Source: Gracilimonas sp040904925 (GTDB lineage Bacteria; Bacteroidota; Rhodothermia; Balneolales; Balneolaceae). Taken from it: a DNA stretch of 64,000 bases. Every line of letters starts with the position of its first letter. Position 1 is the first letter of the stretch. Below are positions 17,478 through 27,676 of this stretch, one piece after another. The notes below the pieces were generated by a model. It was not told the origin of the DNA, searched no databases, and worked only from the letters and a program-made list of their open reading frames with translations. The stretch lies in the NCBI GenBank assembly GCA_040904925.1, contig JBBDSP010000006.1, positions 186,001 through 250,000 of the forward strand, written 5' to 3'. The position numbers were made by a program, and so were the translations under genes.

Positions 17478-19028
17478 TTATTCCCACTCAATAGTTGCGG
17501 GCGGCTTAGAACTAATGTCGTATACCACACGGTTTATTCCTTTGATCTCATTGATAATCCGGTTAGATACATGTGCTAAAAATTCATAGGGTAGATGGGC
17601 CCAGTCAGCGGTCATTCCGTCCACACTGGTAACTGCTCGTAAAGCAACGGTGAATTCATAGGTTCGTTCATCGCCCATTACACCTACGCTTTGTACAGGT
17701 AGCAAAACAGCAAGAGCTTGCCACACATCGTTGTATAAGTTTTGCTTCTTTAGCTCTTCAATAAAGATGTAATCAGCTTCTCTAAGCAGATTCAGCCTTT
17801 CCCTGGTTGGTTCTCCCAAAACCCTGATTCCCATTCCAGGACCCGGAAATGGATGTCTGCCAATGAAATGTTCAGGGATACCCAAAGTGCGTCCTACTTC
17901 ACGGACTTCATCTTTAAATAGCTCCCGAACCGGTTCGATCAGATCAAGATTCATTTTCTCCGGAAGCCCGCCAACATTATGATGAGACTTTATAGTTGCT
18001 GAAGGACCTTTAAATGAAACACTCTCGATAACATCAGGATACAAGGTACCCTGAGCTAAATATTTAAAATCTGTATCACTGCCAATTTCCTTATCAAAGA
18101 CTTCAATAAAAACTCGTCCGATGATTTTTCTTTTTTCTTCAGGATCAGAAACTCCTTCCAGTTCACTCAGAAAAGCATCAGAAGCGTCTACGCCTTTAAC
18201 CGGTAAATTCAGGTCTCTGGTATATAACTCCATTACAGATTCAAATTCATTTTTACGAAGCAAACCATTATCCACAAATATACACTGGAGCTGATCTCCA
18301 ATGGCTTTATGGAGAAGGGTTGCTACAACGGTGGAATCTACACCGCCGGAAAGACCACAGAGCACCTTGTCATCCCCAACTTTCTCACGAATAGAGCTGA
18401 TCTGTTCTTCAATGAATGAAGTAGGGGTCCAATCGCCTTTAAGACCACAAATTTCATAAGCATAATTTTGAAGCAGTTGCTTTCCATGATCGGTATGTGC
18501 TACCTCTGGATGAAATTGTACGCCATAGATATGGTTTTTTTTATGACGAACGGCTGCTACTTCAGCATTTGCTGTATGCCCGATGATCTCATAAGAATCT
18601 GGCAGTTCGTGAATATGATCCCCATGACTCATCCAGACCACACTTTCATTTGGAATATCCTTCAAAAGATCTTCAGAGTTATCGATCAGGAGGTTGGCAC
18701 GGCCGTATTCTCTTTTTTCTGCCTTTTCTACGCTTCCAGGGATCTCTGTATGGGCAAGGAGCTGAAGTCCGTAACAAACCCCTAAAATTGGAATGTCCCA
18801 GTCCATTATTTCAGCTTGAAGTCCCGGGGCTTCCTTGTCATTTACGCTCATTGGTCCCCCGGATAATATGATTCCTCCCGGAGTTGGAGTCGAAACCTCT
18901 TCAAGATTAACATTAAAAGGGTGGATCTCGCAATACACATTTAGCTCTCGTAAACGTCGGGCTATTAACTGGGTGAATTGAGAACCATAATCAAGGATGA
19001 GTATCCATTCGGAATGTCGACTGTGCAT
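17478..19028 (-). CDS. guaA: GMP synthase (glutamine-hydrolysing)
   Basis: Converts XMP to GMP in purine synthesis. 516 residues in the usual three parts: class I glutamine amidotransferase with catalytic C85 (GVCYGLQL) and the H/E pair in VQFHPEV (about 171-175); ATP pyrophosphatase domain with P-loop SGGVDST near residue 226; and the C-terminal dimerisation domain with RHPFPGPGMGIRVLGE and the final KPPATIEWE. Complete. guaB is not near. It is a single-gene unit, separated from gcvH by a terminator. Confidence 0.97.
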   Translation of the reverse strand: MHSRHSEWILILDYGSQFTQLIARRLRELNVYCEIHPFNVNLEEVSTPTPGGIILSGGPMSVNDKEAPGLQAEIMDWDIPILGVCYGLQLLAHTEIPGSVEKAEKREYGRANLLIDNSEDLLKDIPNESVVWMSHGDHIHELPDSYEIIGHTANAEVAAVRHKKNHIYGVQFHPEVAHTDHGKQLLQNYAYEICGLKGDWTPTSFIEEQISSIREKVGDDKVLCGLSGGVDSTVVATLLHKAIGDQLQCIFVDNGLLRKNEFESVMELYTRDLNLPVKGVDASDAFLSELEGVSDPEEKRKIIGRVFIEVFDKEIGSDTDFKYLAQGTLYPDVIESVSFKGPSATIKSHHNVGGLPEKMNLDLIEPVRELFKDEVREVGRTLGIPEHFIGRHPFPGPGMGIRVLGEPTRERLNLLREADYIFIEELKKQNLYNDVWQALAVLLPVQSVGVMGDERTYEFTVALRAVTSVDGMTADWAHLPYEFLAHVSNRIINEIKGINRVVYDISSKPPATIEWE

Positions 19029-19065
19029 GGGAGGTGTTTTGGGAGTAGAACTAATTGTTTATGAA

Positions 19066-19117
19066 ATAAAAAAACCTGCCAGAGTTAACTTAAAATCTAA
19101 GTCATACCTGACAGGTT
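19066..19117 (-). terminator. Terminator of the efp-accB-accC-gcvH operon
   Basis: On the minus strand AACCTGTCAG (19117-19108) pairs with CTGGCAGGTT (19082-19073), one G-U pair, and is followed by a run of seven T. It lies 19 nt after the gcvH stop and isolates the operon from guaA. Confidence 0.8.
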
Positions 19118-19136
19118 GAAAGTATCAAAAGCCTGA

Positions 19137-19517
19137 TCAGGCGATAACGCCTTCGTATTCTTCGGCAGAAAGAAGGTCTTCAAGCTGAGATTCATCTTCC
19201 AGCTTTACTTTAACCATCCATCCATCACCATAAGGATCTTCATTCACTAACTCAGGCTCATCTTCAAGCTGTTCGTTTACCTCTACGATCTCACCATCAA
19301 CAGGAGCATAAAGATCTGAGACAGTTTTAACTGCTTCAACGGTCCCAAAAGTGTCATCTTTGGAAAATTCAGTTCCTTCAGGTTCAAGTTCCACGAATAC
19401 GATGTCTCCGAGCTCGCCCTGGGCAAAATCAGTAATACCAATGGTTGCTGTACCATCGCCATTATCTTTTATCCATTCGTGTTCGCGGGTGTATTTAAGA
19501 TCTGCCGGTATACTCAT
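19137..19517 (-). CDS. gcvH: Glycine cleavage system H protein
   Basis: Lipoyl carrier that shuttles the aminomethyl group between the P, T and L proteins of glycine cleavage, and in some bacteria serves as a lipoyl donor. 126 residues, full length, with lipoylation site K64 in GTVEAVKTVSDL. Visible N-terminal blocks are YTREHEWI and ITDFAQGELGDIVFVELP-like. It follows accC by 1 nt without gcvP or gcvT nearby, so here it is tied to fatty-acid synthesis genes; a lipoate-relay role is an inference. Confidence 0.96.
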   Translation of the reverse strand: MSIPADLKYTREHEWIKDNGDGTATIGITDFAQGELGDIVFVELEPEGTEFSKDDTFGTVEAVKTVSDLYAPVDGEIVEVNEQLEDEPELVNEDPYGDGWMVKVKLEDESQLEDLLSAEEYEGVIA

Positions 19518-19518
19518 T

Positions 19519-20871
19519 TCAGTTATTCTTTGGTATAAATTTAAATTCTCTTTCTAAATATTTGGTATCAAATTTCCCTTTTTTGAAATTCTCATCATCC
19601 ATTAATTGAATGTGGTAAGGGATATTGGTTTTGATTCCTTCGATAATAAACTCTTTTAGTGCACGCTTCATTTTCTTGATGGCATCTTCACGAGTTGGCG
19701 CACTAACGATCAGCTTGGCGATCATTGAGTCATAGTGCGGTGGAATTCGATATCCGGAATAAGCATGAGTATCTAAGCGAACTCCATGTCCGCCCGGCGG
19801 ATGAAATACCGTGATCTCACCGGCAGAAGGACGGAAGTTATGCTCCGGATCTTCGGCATTTATACGACATTCAATGGCATGATTGGTGAATTCGAGAGGA
19901 AATTCTTCGATCTTTTCACCTACAGCTACTCTTATCTGCTGTTCTATCAGGTCAATCCCGGTCACTTCTTCAGTAACAGGATGCTCTACCTGAATACGAG
20001 TATTCATTTCCATGAAATAGAAGTTGTGGTCATCATCAACCAAAAATTCTACAGTTCCGGCACCTTCATAGTTCACTGCTTTGGCAGCATTCACTGCTGC
20101 ATCACCCATTCTTTTACGAAGCTCCGGCGTCATAAGGGGAGATGGTGATTCCTCAAGCACTTTTTGGTGACGTCGCTGGAGCGAACAATCTCTTTCACCA
20201 TAATGAACGGCTGTTCCATGCTGGTCGGCCATTATCTGTATCTCAACGTGATGAGGATTCAATACAAATCGTTCTATATAAACGGCAGGGTTATTGAATG
20301 ATGTCTCTGCTTCTTGCCTGCACATTTTATAATTCTTTTCAAGCTCAGAAGCTTCCATCACCATACGCATTCCACGTCCGCCGCCACCGGCAGAAGCTTT
20401 GATGATAACCGGGTAACCGATCTCATCGCAGACTTTTTTAGCCTCTTCATAACTTTCAACAACACCATCACTTCCAGGAACAACAGGAACTTTGTTTGCG
20501 ATCATAGTAGCTTTAGCTACTGCCTTATCACCCATTCTGTTTATAGAATCCGGGGAAGGGCCTATGAATTTAATATCATGCTCTCCACAAATTCGGGAAA
20601 ATTCAGCATTCTCTGAAAGAAAACCATATCCGGGATGAATAGCTTCTGCATCAGTAATTTCAGCTGCTGCCAGTATGCTTGGTATTTTGAGGTAACTTTC
20701 TTTACCGGCAGGGGGGCCTATACAGACGGCTTCATCTGCAAATTTTACATGCAGGCTGTCAGCATCAGCGGTTGAATATACAGCAACCGTTTTTATGCCC
20801 ATCTCCTGACATGTACGAATAATTCGTAGTGCAATTTCACCTCTGTTGGCGATCAGAATTTTTTTAAACAT
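19519..20871 (-). CDS. accC: Acetyl-CoA carboxylase, biotin carboxylase subunit
   Basis: ATP-grasp enzyme that carboxylates the biotin of AccB in the first step of fatty-acid synthesis. 450 residues, full length. Visible parts are ILIANRGEIALRIIRT at the start, the glycine-rich ATP loop ASAGGGGRGMRM (about 162-173), MNTRIQVEHPVTE (catalytic Arg region) and the C-terminal GYRIPPHYDSMIAKLI. It lies 9 nt after accB and 1 nt before gcvH. Confidence 0.97.
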   Translation of the reverse strand: MFKKILIANRGEIALRIIRTCQEMGIKTVAVYSTADADSLHVKFADEAVCIGPPAGKESYLKIPSILAAAEITDAEAIHPGYGFLSENAEFSRICGEHDIKFIGPSPDSINRMGDKAVAKATMIANKVPVVPGSDGVVESYEEAKKVCDEIGYPVIIKASAGGGGRGMRMVMEASELEKNYKMCRQEAETSFNNPAVYIERFVLNPHHVEIQIMADQHGTAVHYGERDCSLQRRHQKVLEESPSPLMTPELRKRMGDAAVNAAKAVNYEGAGTVEFLVDDDHNFYFMEMNTRIQVEHPVTEEVTGIDLIEQQIRVAVGEKIEEFPLEFTNHAIECRINAEDPEHNFRPSAGEITVFHPPGGHGVRLDTHAYSGYRIPPHYDSMIAKLIVSAPTREDAIKKMKRALKEFIIEGIKTNIPYHIQLMDDENFKKGKFDTKYLEREFKFIPKNN

Positions 20872-20880
20872 GAAAACCGC

Positions 20881-21357
20881 TTAGTCTTTTTTAATAATGA
20901 AAAGTGGTTGTTCGAATTCAACAGGTTGTGCGTCATTAACCAATATTTTTTGCACGGTTCCTCCGAATTCAGCTTCAATTTCGTTCATGATCTTCATGGC
21001 TTCTACAATACAAAGTGTATCGCCTTTAGAAACTTTGTCGCCCACTTTAATGAAAGGGTCTGAGTCGGGCGATGCAGCCTCATAGTAAGTTCCAACAATA
21101 GGAGAAGTCACTGTTTCGCCTTCAGGCTGATCTTCTTTTGAACTTTGAGTATTTTCACCGGAAGCAGCTTGCTGTGGCTGAGCAGGGGCTGTTGGTTGTG
21201 CCATCGGTTGTGGGGCAGCGGGCTGAGTATAACTAACCTGTTGAACCTCACCTTGTTTTTTTACTTTGATTTTAAAGTCACCTTCTTCAAGTGAAACTTC
21301 ATTGACATCGCTTTCGGATATCAGTTCTAAAATGTTTTTTATAAGTTTTAAATCCAT
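20881..21357 (-). CDS. accB: Acetyl-CoA carboxylase biotin carboxyl carrier protein
   Basis: 158 residues: an N-terminal domain (about 1-40), a Pro/Ala/Gln-rich flexible linker (about 45-66), an acidic spacer and the biotinyl domain with biotinylation lysine K122 in VEAMKIMNE and the family thumb region. Partner of AccC. It lies 8 nt downstream of efp, a common bacterial arrangement. Confidence 0.96.
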   Translation of the reverse strand: MDLKLIKNILELISESDVNEVSLEEGDFKIKVKKQGEVQQVSYTQPAAPQPMAQPTAPAQPQQAASGENTQSSKEDQPEGETVTSPIVGTYYEAASPDSDPFIKVGDKVSKGDTLCIVEAMKIMNEIEAEFGGTVQKILVNDAQPVEFEQPLFIIKKD

Positions 21358-21365
21358 GATTATGT

Positions 21366-21935
21366 TTATTTAGCTCGTTCTATATATTCTCCGGTTCGAG
21401 TATCAACCCGAACTTTCTCACCTTCATTTATAAATAAAGGAACATTAACGGTGGCACCTGATTCCAGTGTAGCAGGCTTACTTCCGCCTTGTGCAGTATC
21501 ACCGCGCAAACCCGGATCGGTTTGCTCGATAACTACTTCAATTTGGTCTTTTGGTTCTGCGTAAAGAATAGACTCTTCATCCGCATTTACCATTACATTA
21601 CAGTTTTGACCTTCTACAAAATATCCCTGCCGTTCAACCTGGCTGGCATTTACTGGGACCTGTTCATAGGTCTCATTATGCATCAGGTAAAAAAGTTCTC
21701 CATCATTATAAAGATATTGATATTCGTGCTGTTCTATTCGTACAGACTCAGCATTTTCACCGGATCTCCAGGTTTTATCAATATTCTTACCATTCAAAAT
21801 GCCCTTAAGCTTGGTTCGAACAAAAGCAGGTCCCTTGCCGGGTTTAACATGTTGAAATTCTGTAATAGAGTAGAATTCACCATCCATATTCAGCACCATG
21901 CCGTTTCTGAAATCCGATGTTGATATTTTTGACAT
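21366..21935 (-). CDS. efp: Translation elongation factor P
   Basis: Relieves ribosome stalling at polyproline motifs by entering next to the P-site tRNA. 189 residues in the three-domain EF-P layout. The loop that carries the functional residue reads HVKPGKGPAF, with K34 at the position modified by beta-lysylation in other bacteria. The closing signature of domain III, EKVRVDTRTGEYIERA, is clear. It is the first gene of efp-accB-accC-gcvH. Confidence 0.96.
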   Translation of the reverse strand: MSKISTSDFRNGMVLNMDGEFYSITEFQHVKPGKGPAFVRTKLKGILNGKNIDKTWRSGENAESVRIEQHEYQYLYNDGELFYLMHNETYEQVPVNASQVERQGYFVEGQNCNVMVNADEESILYAEPKDQIEVVIEQTDPGLRGDTAQGGSKPATLESGATVNVPLFINEGEKVRVDTRTGEYIERAK

Positions 21936-22002
21936 TCGTTAGTTTTCCTGTGTTAAAATTTTTTCGAAAAATAGCACCTGCCTCTTTGGATAACAAACAC
22001 GT

Positions 22003-23349
22003 TTAAATGAAATTACTTATCAAATTATACAGAATGGCTGCGGGGCAAATATATTTGATAAATATAGGCCAGACTTTCGAAAAGAGTGTCTGTTTTATTC
22101 CTGCAAATCCATATTCCATTTCATTGATTGCATTCTCAGTTTTCCAGAAATAACCAACAAATAAGCATATCAGGAACCCACCTAAAGGAAGTCCGATACT
22201 GCTGAACAGATAATCAAACCAGCCAATTAAAACAGGGAAGAAAGAAACTGTGATAGAAACAACCAAAATTCCCAATCCAACTGTCCAGGCAGCTTTTTTC
22301 CGTTTCACTTCAAATTCGTCGATCACAAAACTAACGGGAACTTCGAGTAACGAGATAGTAGAGGTTAGAGCTGCAATACTAAGCAGTAAGAAGAAAGTAA
22401 CGCCTAAAGTCATTCCTACAGCACCGCCTATGGTATGAAATAAAGCGGGTAAGATCTGGAATACAAGGTCGGTACTTGAAGCAAGAGAACCTCCTGCGCT
22501 AATATTAATTCCCTGGCTCTGTGCTAAATACATGGCGGGAACAATCAATAAACCGGCAAGGAAGGCAATACCAACATCAGCTAAAGTGACAAAGGCAGCA
22601 GCTTGCGGGATGTTCTCTTTTTTATTCAGGTAAGAACCGTAGGTGATCAAAGCGCCCATACCCAATGAAAGGGAGAAGAAGGCCTGACCCATTGCTGAAA
22701 AGATCAAATTGGCATTAATTTTACTGAAATCAGGTAGTAAATAAGCACTAACGCCTTCAGAACTGCCGGGCTGCAATAAAACATAGATAGCCATGATAAG
22801 CATGATACCGATAAGTAAAGGCATCATAGCTTTAGTAGCCCGTTCAATGCCATCACTGACTCCACCGGTAATAATCTTTATAGTACCAAGCATAAAGACA
22901 GTTGCAATAAGAGCATTTTTAGGACCATTGCCGGTATCAGTAAGCCAGTTGGCAGCATTCTCCCATTGAAAGAAGTAGAAGATCTCTTCGAAGGCAAATC
23001 CGAAAGCCCATCCGGCAATAACTGTATAAAAAGAAAGGATCATTACCCCGCAAATAACACCCCATAAACCAACAAGGGGGAAAAACTTATTTGAACTTAT
23101 AGCTTTAAAAGCACCTACGGGATTTTTACCTGACTTCCGGCCAATTGCAATTTCTGCCGCCATTACAGGGAAACCAATTGCAAAGGTACAGAGAAGGTAA
23201 ACTAGCAGGTAAGCAGCACCACCTTCGGTAGCAACTTTAGTAGGGAATGCCCAAATATTTCCGAGACCTACGGCCGAGCCGGCAGCAGCAAGTATAAAAC
23301 CAAGTTTAGAATTCCATGAACCGCGTTCGGTAGTGGTTGTTCCAGCCAA
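22003..23349 (-). CDS. Neurotransmitter:sodium symporter (NSS/SNF) family transporter
   Basis: 448 residues with about 12 membrane segments, related to LeuT-type Na+-coupled amino-acid importers. The N-terminal signature WNSKLGFILAAAGSAVGLGN, followed by IWAFPT, contains the Na+ and substrate sites of helix 1. The start is TTG 23349, supported by an excellent Shine-Dalgarno, AAGGAGG, 7 nt upstream on the minus strand; most genes here lack one this strong. Substrate unknown (amino acid or amine). Confidence 0.92.
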   Translation of the reverse strand: MAGTTTTERGSWNSKLGFILAAAGSAVGLGNIWAFPTKVATEGGAAYLLVYLLCTFAIGFPVMAAEIAIGRKSGKNPVGAFKAISSNKFFPLVGLWGVICGVMILSFYTVIAGWAFGFAFEEIFYFFQWENAANWLTDTGNGPKNALIATVFMLGTIKIITGGVSDGIERATKAMMPLLIGIMLIMAIYVLLQPGSSEGVSAYLLPDFSKINANLIFSAMGQAFFSLSLGMGALITYGSYLNKKENIPQAAAFVTLADVGIAFLAGLLIVPAMYLAQSQGINISAGGSLASSTDLVFQILPALFHTIGGAVGMTLGVTFFLLLSIAALTSTISLLEVPVSFVIDEFEVKRKKAAWTVGLGILVVSITVSFFPVLIGWFDYLFSSIGLPLGGFLICLFVGYFWKTENAINEMEYGFAGIKQTLFSKVWPIFIKYICPAAILYNLISNFI

Positions 23350-23397
23350 GTGATTTCCTCCTTAGGATAATTTGTTAATTAGATAGCGTAAAATATT

Positions 23398-25419
23398 TTA
23401 AGCTTTACTCACACGCAACTTTCTTAATATAACTCCGGAACTGGCCGGAATGTTTAGATTATTTTGGACACTTTTGATTGTATTTTGTCCCGCTACGTGT
23501 GCATTAGCGATCATTTCCCAATATCCTTCAGGCAAAACAATATCGTGAGCCTTTTCGGGATTGGCGTTCAATGATACAAAGTAATCATACATATCACCCG
23601 AACTTTTTCCATCAACTGAGAAAGTAATATGCAGTGGGTCTTGGTAAACCTTGAAGTTAATTTCATCTGGTTGAGCCTTTCTAAAAGCAGGAGTCGATAA
23701 CCTTAAATTTATTAATCCTTTATAGTATTTAAAAAAGGCTTTATTGAGTTCAATATCATTAAAATTAAGCCAGTTGGTTTCGTCATCTTTGTTATAGGTA
23801 TCCCGGCATAATGTTCCTTTTTCAGAGTCAATTCCATCGGGATCCATCACAACTTTTGAGCGCGCCCATTCCTGTCCGGCATGCATCATTGTGATCCCTT
23901 GTGATACGAATAAGAGCATTGCTCCAAGCTTCGCTAACCGCTCTTCTTTTCTAGTCAGTAAAGTTGCATTCGATCTGTTACTGAATACCTTAGTTGCCTT
24001 ATCAGGGTTCAATGCTATTCTTATATAATCACCAAGAGTATAACCATCATGACTTTCCAGGTAATTAACAGAGTGCTCAGAGGTATGAAACAAACCGTAC
24101 TCTTCATCTTTTAAAGTACCTCTTATAAAATTCTCAACGGCAAAACGGGAGTGAAGACCAATATCACCAAATATCAGCCCTTTATTTTCAAGAGGATTAT
24201 GCCCCTTTATGCCATTTCTAAATCGATCATTCCAGGAAGACCATCCATGATCTGAAAACCCATCCGGCTTATAATCACTTCCCCAGGGCTCAGCTATCAA
24301 AACAACATTGGGGTTGATCTTTTTAGCTTCCTCCTTAATCAGATCAACCGTTTCCCAGTCCAGTAATCCGGCCAGATCAAAACGAAATCCATCTATGTGA
24401 TATTCACTTATCCAGTGTTTAACAGACTCTACAATAAGCCTTCTTGAGAAGGTGGATGATGTATCTATATCATTTCCTGTCCAGCTGTCGTTCAAGAAGT
24501 TACCAAGTTCATCTAATCTGAAATAATGGTCTTTTGCAGTATACTTAAGTGGGTTGAGATCATAATGGGAAGCGTGGTTATATACGACATCCATAATAAC
24601 GGTAATGCCTTCTTTATGAAGTTCTTTCACCAGGTTCTTAAGCTCAGTTTCTGCCCTTCTTGTTTTTCCGATTACAGCTCCATCGGCCAAACTTGAATCC
24701 GATGCATAAAGAGTTTCCGGAGCAAGAAAAAAGGAAGTCATATACCCCCAATAATTTCGGGCATAAGGATTCCAGGAATTCCTGATTCCTTCTTCAGTTT
24801 CTTCCTCAAAGGGAGGTTCGAAATAGGCAAACTTTTGTAACGGTAAAAACTCTACGGCATTCACACCTAGTTTCTTAAGGTGAGAAATACCACCTACTTT
24901 GGCTTCCCTGAAATCATTATAAATACCCTGCACATAGGTCTTCGCTGAAGAATGGGCAACCATATCCTTTATATGGGTTTCATAGATAATGAGGTCTCGA
25001 GGATCTTCCGGGGCTTGAAATTCATCACCATCCCAGCCAAATGTATCAGAAGGGAGGATCTTCGTCTTAGGAAATTGAAGGTGATGGTTTTGTGAGGTCA
25101 CATATTTACTCCACGGGTCGGCGATGAAGTAGGAGGTTTGCATAAAAAAAGGATCACCTTCAGATCCTGATATTTTGTAAGCGTACCACTTTTCAAAAAA
25201 GGTGTCCTGAATTATAGTCTCCCAAACTCCATCCTCGCTTTTATTCAAAGGAATTTCTATACCGGATTCATCTTCATAGTTATCAAAAATAACCACGGTG
25301 ACAGAATCAGCTTTTGGGGCAAATAACCTGAATACCGTAGCATTGTCCTCAGAAGTACAACCAAGGGGATATGTATTAAGATCTGAAATAGCGCAGTCGT
25401 TAATTTTTTGACTATCCAT
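23398..25419 (-). CDS. pulA: Type I pullulanase (glycoside hydrolase family 13)
   Basis: Debranching enzyme cutting alpha-1,6 links in pullulan, glycogen or starch. 673 residues, no signal peptide, so probably intracellular. Residues about 20-115 are a CBM48-like beta domain. GH13 regions follow: I DVVYNHA, II GFRFDLAGLL (nucleophile Asp), III VLIAEPW (acid Glu), IV NYLESHDGYTL, plus the type I pullulanase YNWGYxP-like NYWGYMT. It overlaps metG by 1 nt (TAATG). Glycogen synthesis or other amylase genes are absent from the window. Confidence 0.93.
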   Translation of the reverse strand: MDSQKINDCAISDLNTYPLGCTSEDNATVFRLFAPKADSVTVVIFDNYEDESGIEIPLNKSEDGVWETIIQDTFFEKWYAYKISGSEGDPFFMQTSYFIADPWSKYVTSQNHHLQFPKTKILPSDTFGWDGDEFQAPEDPRDLIIYETHIKDMVAHSSAKTYVQGIYNDFREAKVGGISHLKKLGVNAVEFLPLQKFAYFEPPFEEETEEGIRNSWNPYARNYWGYMTSFFLAPETLYASDSSLADGAVIGKTRRAETELKNLVKELHKEGITVIMDVVYNHASHYDLNPLKYTAKDHYFRLDELGNFLNDSWTGNDIDTSSTFSRRLIVESVKHWISEYHIDGFRFDLAGLLDWETVDLIKEEAKKINPNVVLIAEPWGSDYKPDGFSDHGWSSWNDRFRNGIKGHNPLENKGLIFGDIGLHSRFAVENFIRGTLKDEEYGLFHTSEHSVNYLESHDGYTLGDYIRIALNPDKATKVFSNRSNATLLTRKEERLAKLGAMLLFVSQGITMMHAGQEWARSKVVMDPDGIDSEKGTLCRDTYNKDDETNWLNFNDIELNKAFFKYYKGLINLRLSTPAFRKAQPDEINFKVYQDPLHITFSVDGKSSGDMYDYFVSLNANPEKAHDIVLPEGYWEMIANAHVAGQNTIKSVQNNLNIPASSGVILRKLRVSKA

Positions 25420-27452
25420 TAAGTAATGGGACTGCCGGGTTCAGCGGATGTTTCTACAAATTTCAGGTCGCCTTCTGGGGTTTCTGCCATTAGTATCATA
25501 CCCTGACTTTCAACGCCCATCAGCTTTTTAGGAGCAAGATTTGCTACAACGCTTACTTTTTGTCCGGGGAGGTCTTCAGCTTTAAAATCTTTAGCGATCC
25601 CGGAAACTATAGTTCTTTTCTCAAGTCCGATATCAACTTTGAGTTTAAGAAGCTTGTTAGATTTCTCGATTTTTTCGGCTGAAATGATCTTTCCGGCACG
25701 AAGATCCAGTTTCATGAAATCGCCGAATTCAATGTTCTCTTTCAACTCAGGAACATCCGGGGTAGGATCAGTAGCAGCTGCTTTATTGTGTAGCTTTTGA
25801 ATTTGTTTATCGATGATGTTATCCTCAATTTTATCAAATAATATCTCACCCTGAGTTACAGGTGTTCCTTTTTTGAGAATATCGGCATTAATGTCTTCCC
25901 AACTGAAATCATCACTCAATCCAAATTGAGCACGTAGTTGTTTCATCTTGGCGGGAAGAATAGGATCGAATAGGCAGGAGAGAGCCGCACTGATCTGTAA
26001 ACTTACGTATAAGGTATTTCCACATTTAACGGGATCATCTTTGCGGGTTTTCCAGGGTTCGGTTTCCGTGAAATATCGGTTCCCGATCCGGGCCAGATTC
26101 ATCGTTTCATTGATGGCTTCTTTGAATCGAAAATTCTCATAAGCCTGAGTCACCTTCATCTTTTGATCTTCGATTGCTTGCAGAGTTTCCTTATCAAGAT
26201 CAGAGGGCTCGATCAATTCCGGCACTTTTCCGTCTGCATAATTAGCGGTAAAGGAAAGCGTGCGATTAGTAAAATTACCCAATACATCAGCTAACTCTGT
26301 ATTTACATGCATCTGAAAGTCTTTCCAGGAGAAATCAGAATCCTTGGATTCAGGAAGGGTAGTGCCAAGTGCATAGCGTAACAAGTCAGGCTCAAATTCA
26401 TCCAGATATTCATGAAGCCAAACCGCCCAGCCACGGGAGGTTGATAGCTTTTTGCCTTCCAGATTTAGAAATTCATTAGCAGGTACATTTTTGGGTAATA
26501 CGTAACCTCCATGCTCCATCAAAACAACCGGAAACATGATACAGTGAAATACGATGTTATCCTTACCTATAAAATGGTAAAGCTCAGTATCCTTATTTTG
26601 CCAATAATCTTTCCAAAGTTCCGGCTTTCCTTGTTCCTGCGCCCATTCCTTGGTTGCAGAAACGTAACCGATAGGAGCATCAAACCATACATACAAGACT
26701 TTACCCTCAGCTTCATTAAGCGGAACGGGAACACCCCAGCTTAAGTCCCGGGTGGCCGCTCGGTCATTCAATCCATCCGTAAGCCAGCTTTTAACCTGAC
26801 CCATAACATTAGGCTTCCAGTTTTCTCTGGAGTCGATCCATTTTTCAAGTTTTGGCTGCACATCACCAAGAGGCATATACCAGTGTTCGGTTTTTTTCAA
26901 TTCCGGCTTCTCCCCGGTAAGTGCGCTCACCGGGTCGATAAGTTCAGTAGGGGAAAGGGATGTCCCACACTTCTCGCACTGATCTCCATAAGCTTCTTCA
27001 TATCCACAATTGGGACAAGTGCCTTTTACATAACGATCCGGGAGAAACATATCCGCTTTTGGATCATAAAGCTGCTTCTCTGTTTTCTTTTTGAAGAATC
27101 CCTTTTTATAAAGTGTTGTAAAGAACTCCTGGGAAGTCTTATGGTGAACTTTGGAACTTGTACGTCCGTAATAATCAAAGGTGATCCCAAAGTCTTCAAA
27201 AACCTTCTTATTCATTTCGTGATATCGGTCTACAATATCTTGGGGTGATACACCTTCTTTTTCAGCCGCAATGGTAATAGGTACACCATGCTCATCGGAA
27301 CCGCATATAAAAGCTACATCGGCATCTGTTCTTCGTTTATAGCGCACGTAAAAGTCGGGGGTAAGGTATGCTCCGGCAAGGTGACCAAGGTGAATAGGTC
27401 CGTTGGCATAGGGCAGTGCCGAAGTAACAAGAATTCTTTTTTTGTTGGGCAT
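25419..27452 (-). CDS. metG: Methionine-tRNA ligase with C-terminal tRNA-binding domain
   Basis: Charges tRNA-Met. 677 residues: Rossmann catalytic domain with HIGH motif as HLGH (about 22-25), a zinc knuckle with CPNCG and CEKCG (about 145-162), KMSKS-loop variant GKKLSTSRG, an anticodon-binding helical domain, and a C-terminal OB-fold EMAP/Trbp111-like domain (about 570-677, ending near GSPIT) which dimerises and binds tRNA. The KLSTS form is typical of one MetRS clade. It is divergent from sufB across a 446-bp region. Confidence 0.96.
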   Translation of the reverse strand: MPNKKRILVTSALPYANGPIHLGHLAGAYLTPDFYVRYKRRTDADVAFICGSDEHGVPITIAAEKEGVSPQDIVDRYHEMNKKVFEDFGITFDYYGRTSSKVHHKTSQEFFTTLYKKGFFKKKTEKQLYDPKADMFLPDRYVKGTCPNCGYEEAYGDQCEKCGTSLSPTELIDPVSALTGEKPELKKTEHWYMPLGDVQPKLEKWIDSRENWKPNVMGQVKSWLTDGLNDRAATRDLSWGVPVPLNEAEGKVLYVWFDAPIGYVSATKEWAQEQGKPELWKDYWQNKDTELYHFIGKDNIVFHCIMFPVVLMEHGGYVLPKNVPANEFLNLEGKKLSTSRGWAVWLHEYLDEFEPDLLRYALGTTLPESKDSDFSWKDFQMHVNTELADVLGNFTNRTLSFTANYADGKVPELIEPSDLDKETLQAIEDQKMKVTQAYENFRFKEAINETMNLARIGNRYFTETEPWKTRKDDPVKCGNTLYVSLQISAALSCLFDPILPAKMKQLRAQFGLSDDFSWEDINADILKKGTPVTQGEILFDKIEDNIIDKQIQKLHNKAAATDPTPDVPELKENIEFGDFMKLDLRAGKIISAEKIEKSNKLLKLKVDIGLEKRTIVSGIAKDFKAEDLPGQKVSVVANLAPKKLMGVESQGMILMAETPEGDLKFVETSAEPGSPIT

Positions 27453-27549
27453 GAATGAGTTTTGTCCGTCGTTTTTTCTGAAGATAAGAAATGATGCCTT
27501 TAATGTTTAAAGTAGCTTTTGAAAATTTTGACAATACTTTTACCTCAAC

Positions 27550-27676
27550 ACGGTCTGACCGTTAGCATGATTTTGCCTCCCAAGCTATATCCATCGATCG
27601 GACGGGCAAGCCGTTAGATCGAGTTAGGTTGTATTCTCCAGCACCACGGTCTGACGGCTCAATACCTTCTGCCCGT
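27550..27676. repeat. Palindromic repeat cluster upstream of the SUF operon
   Basis: A perfect 13-bp palindrome ACGGTCTGACCGT (27550-27562) recurs as ACGGTCTGACGGC at 27646-27658. Between and beyond them ACGGGCA (27602-27608) has its reverse complement TGCCCGT at 27670-27676. The GC-rich composition differs from the AT-rich flanks. It may be a decayed REP-like unit or a binding region. Confidence 0.55.

Noticed and set aside
26400..26470. KLSTS in MetRS as a damaged KMSKS loop
   Set aside because: This form is a known clade variant, and the rest of the enzyme is complete.
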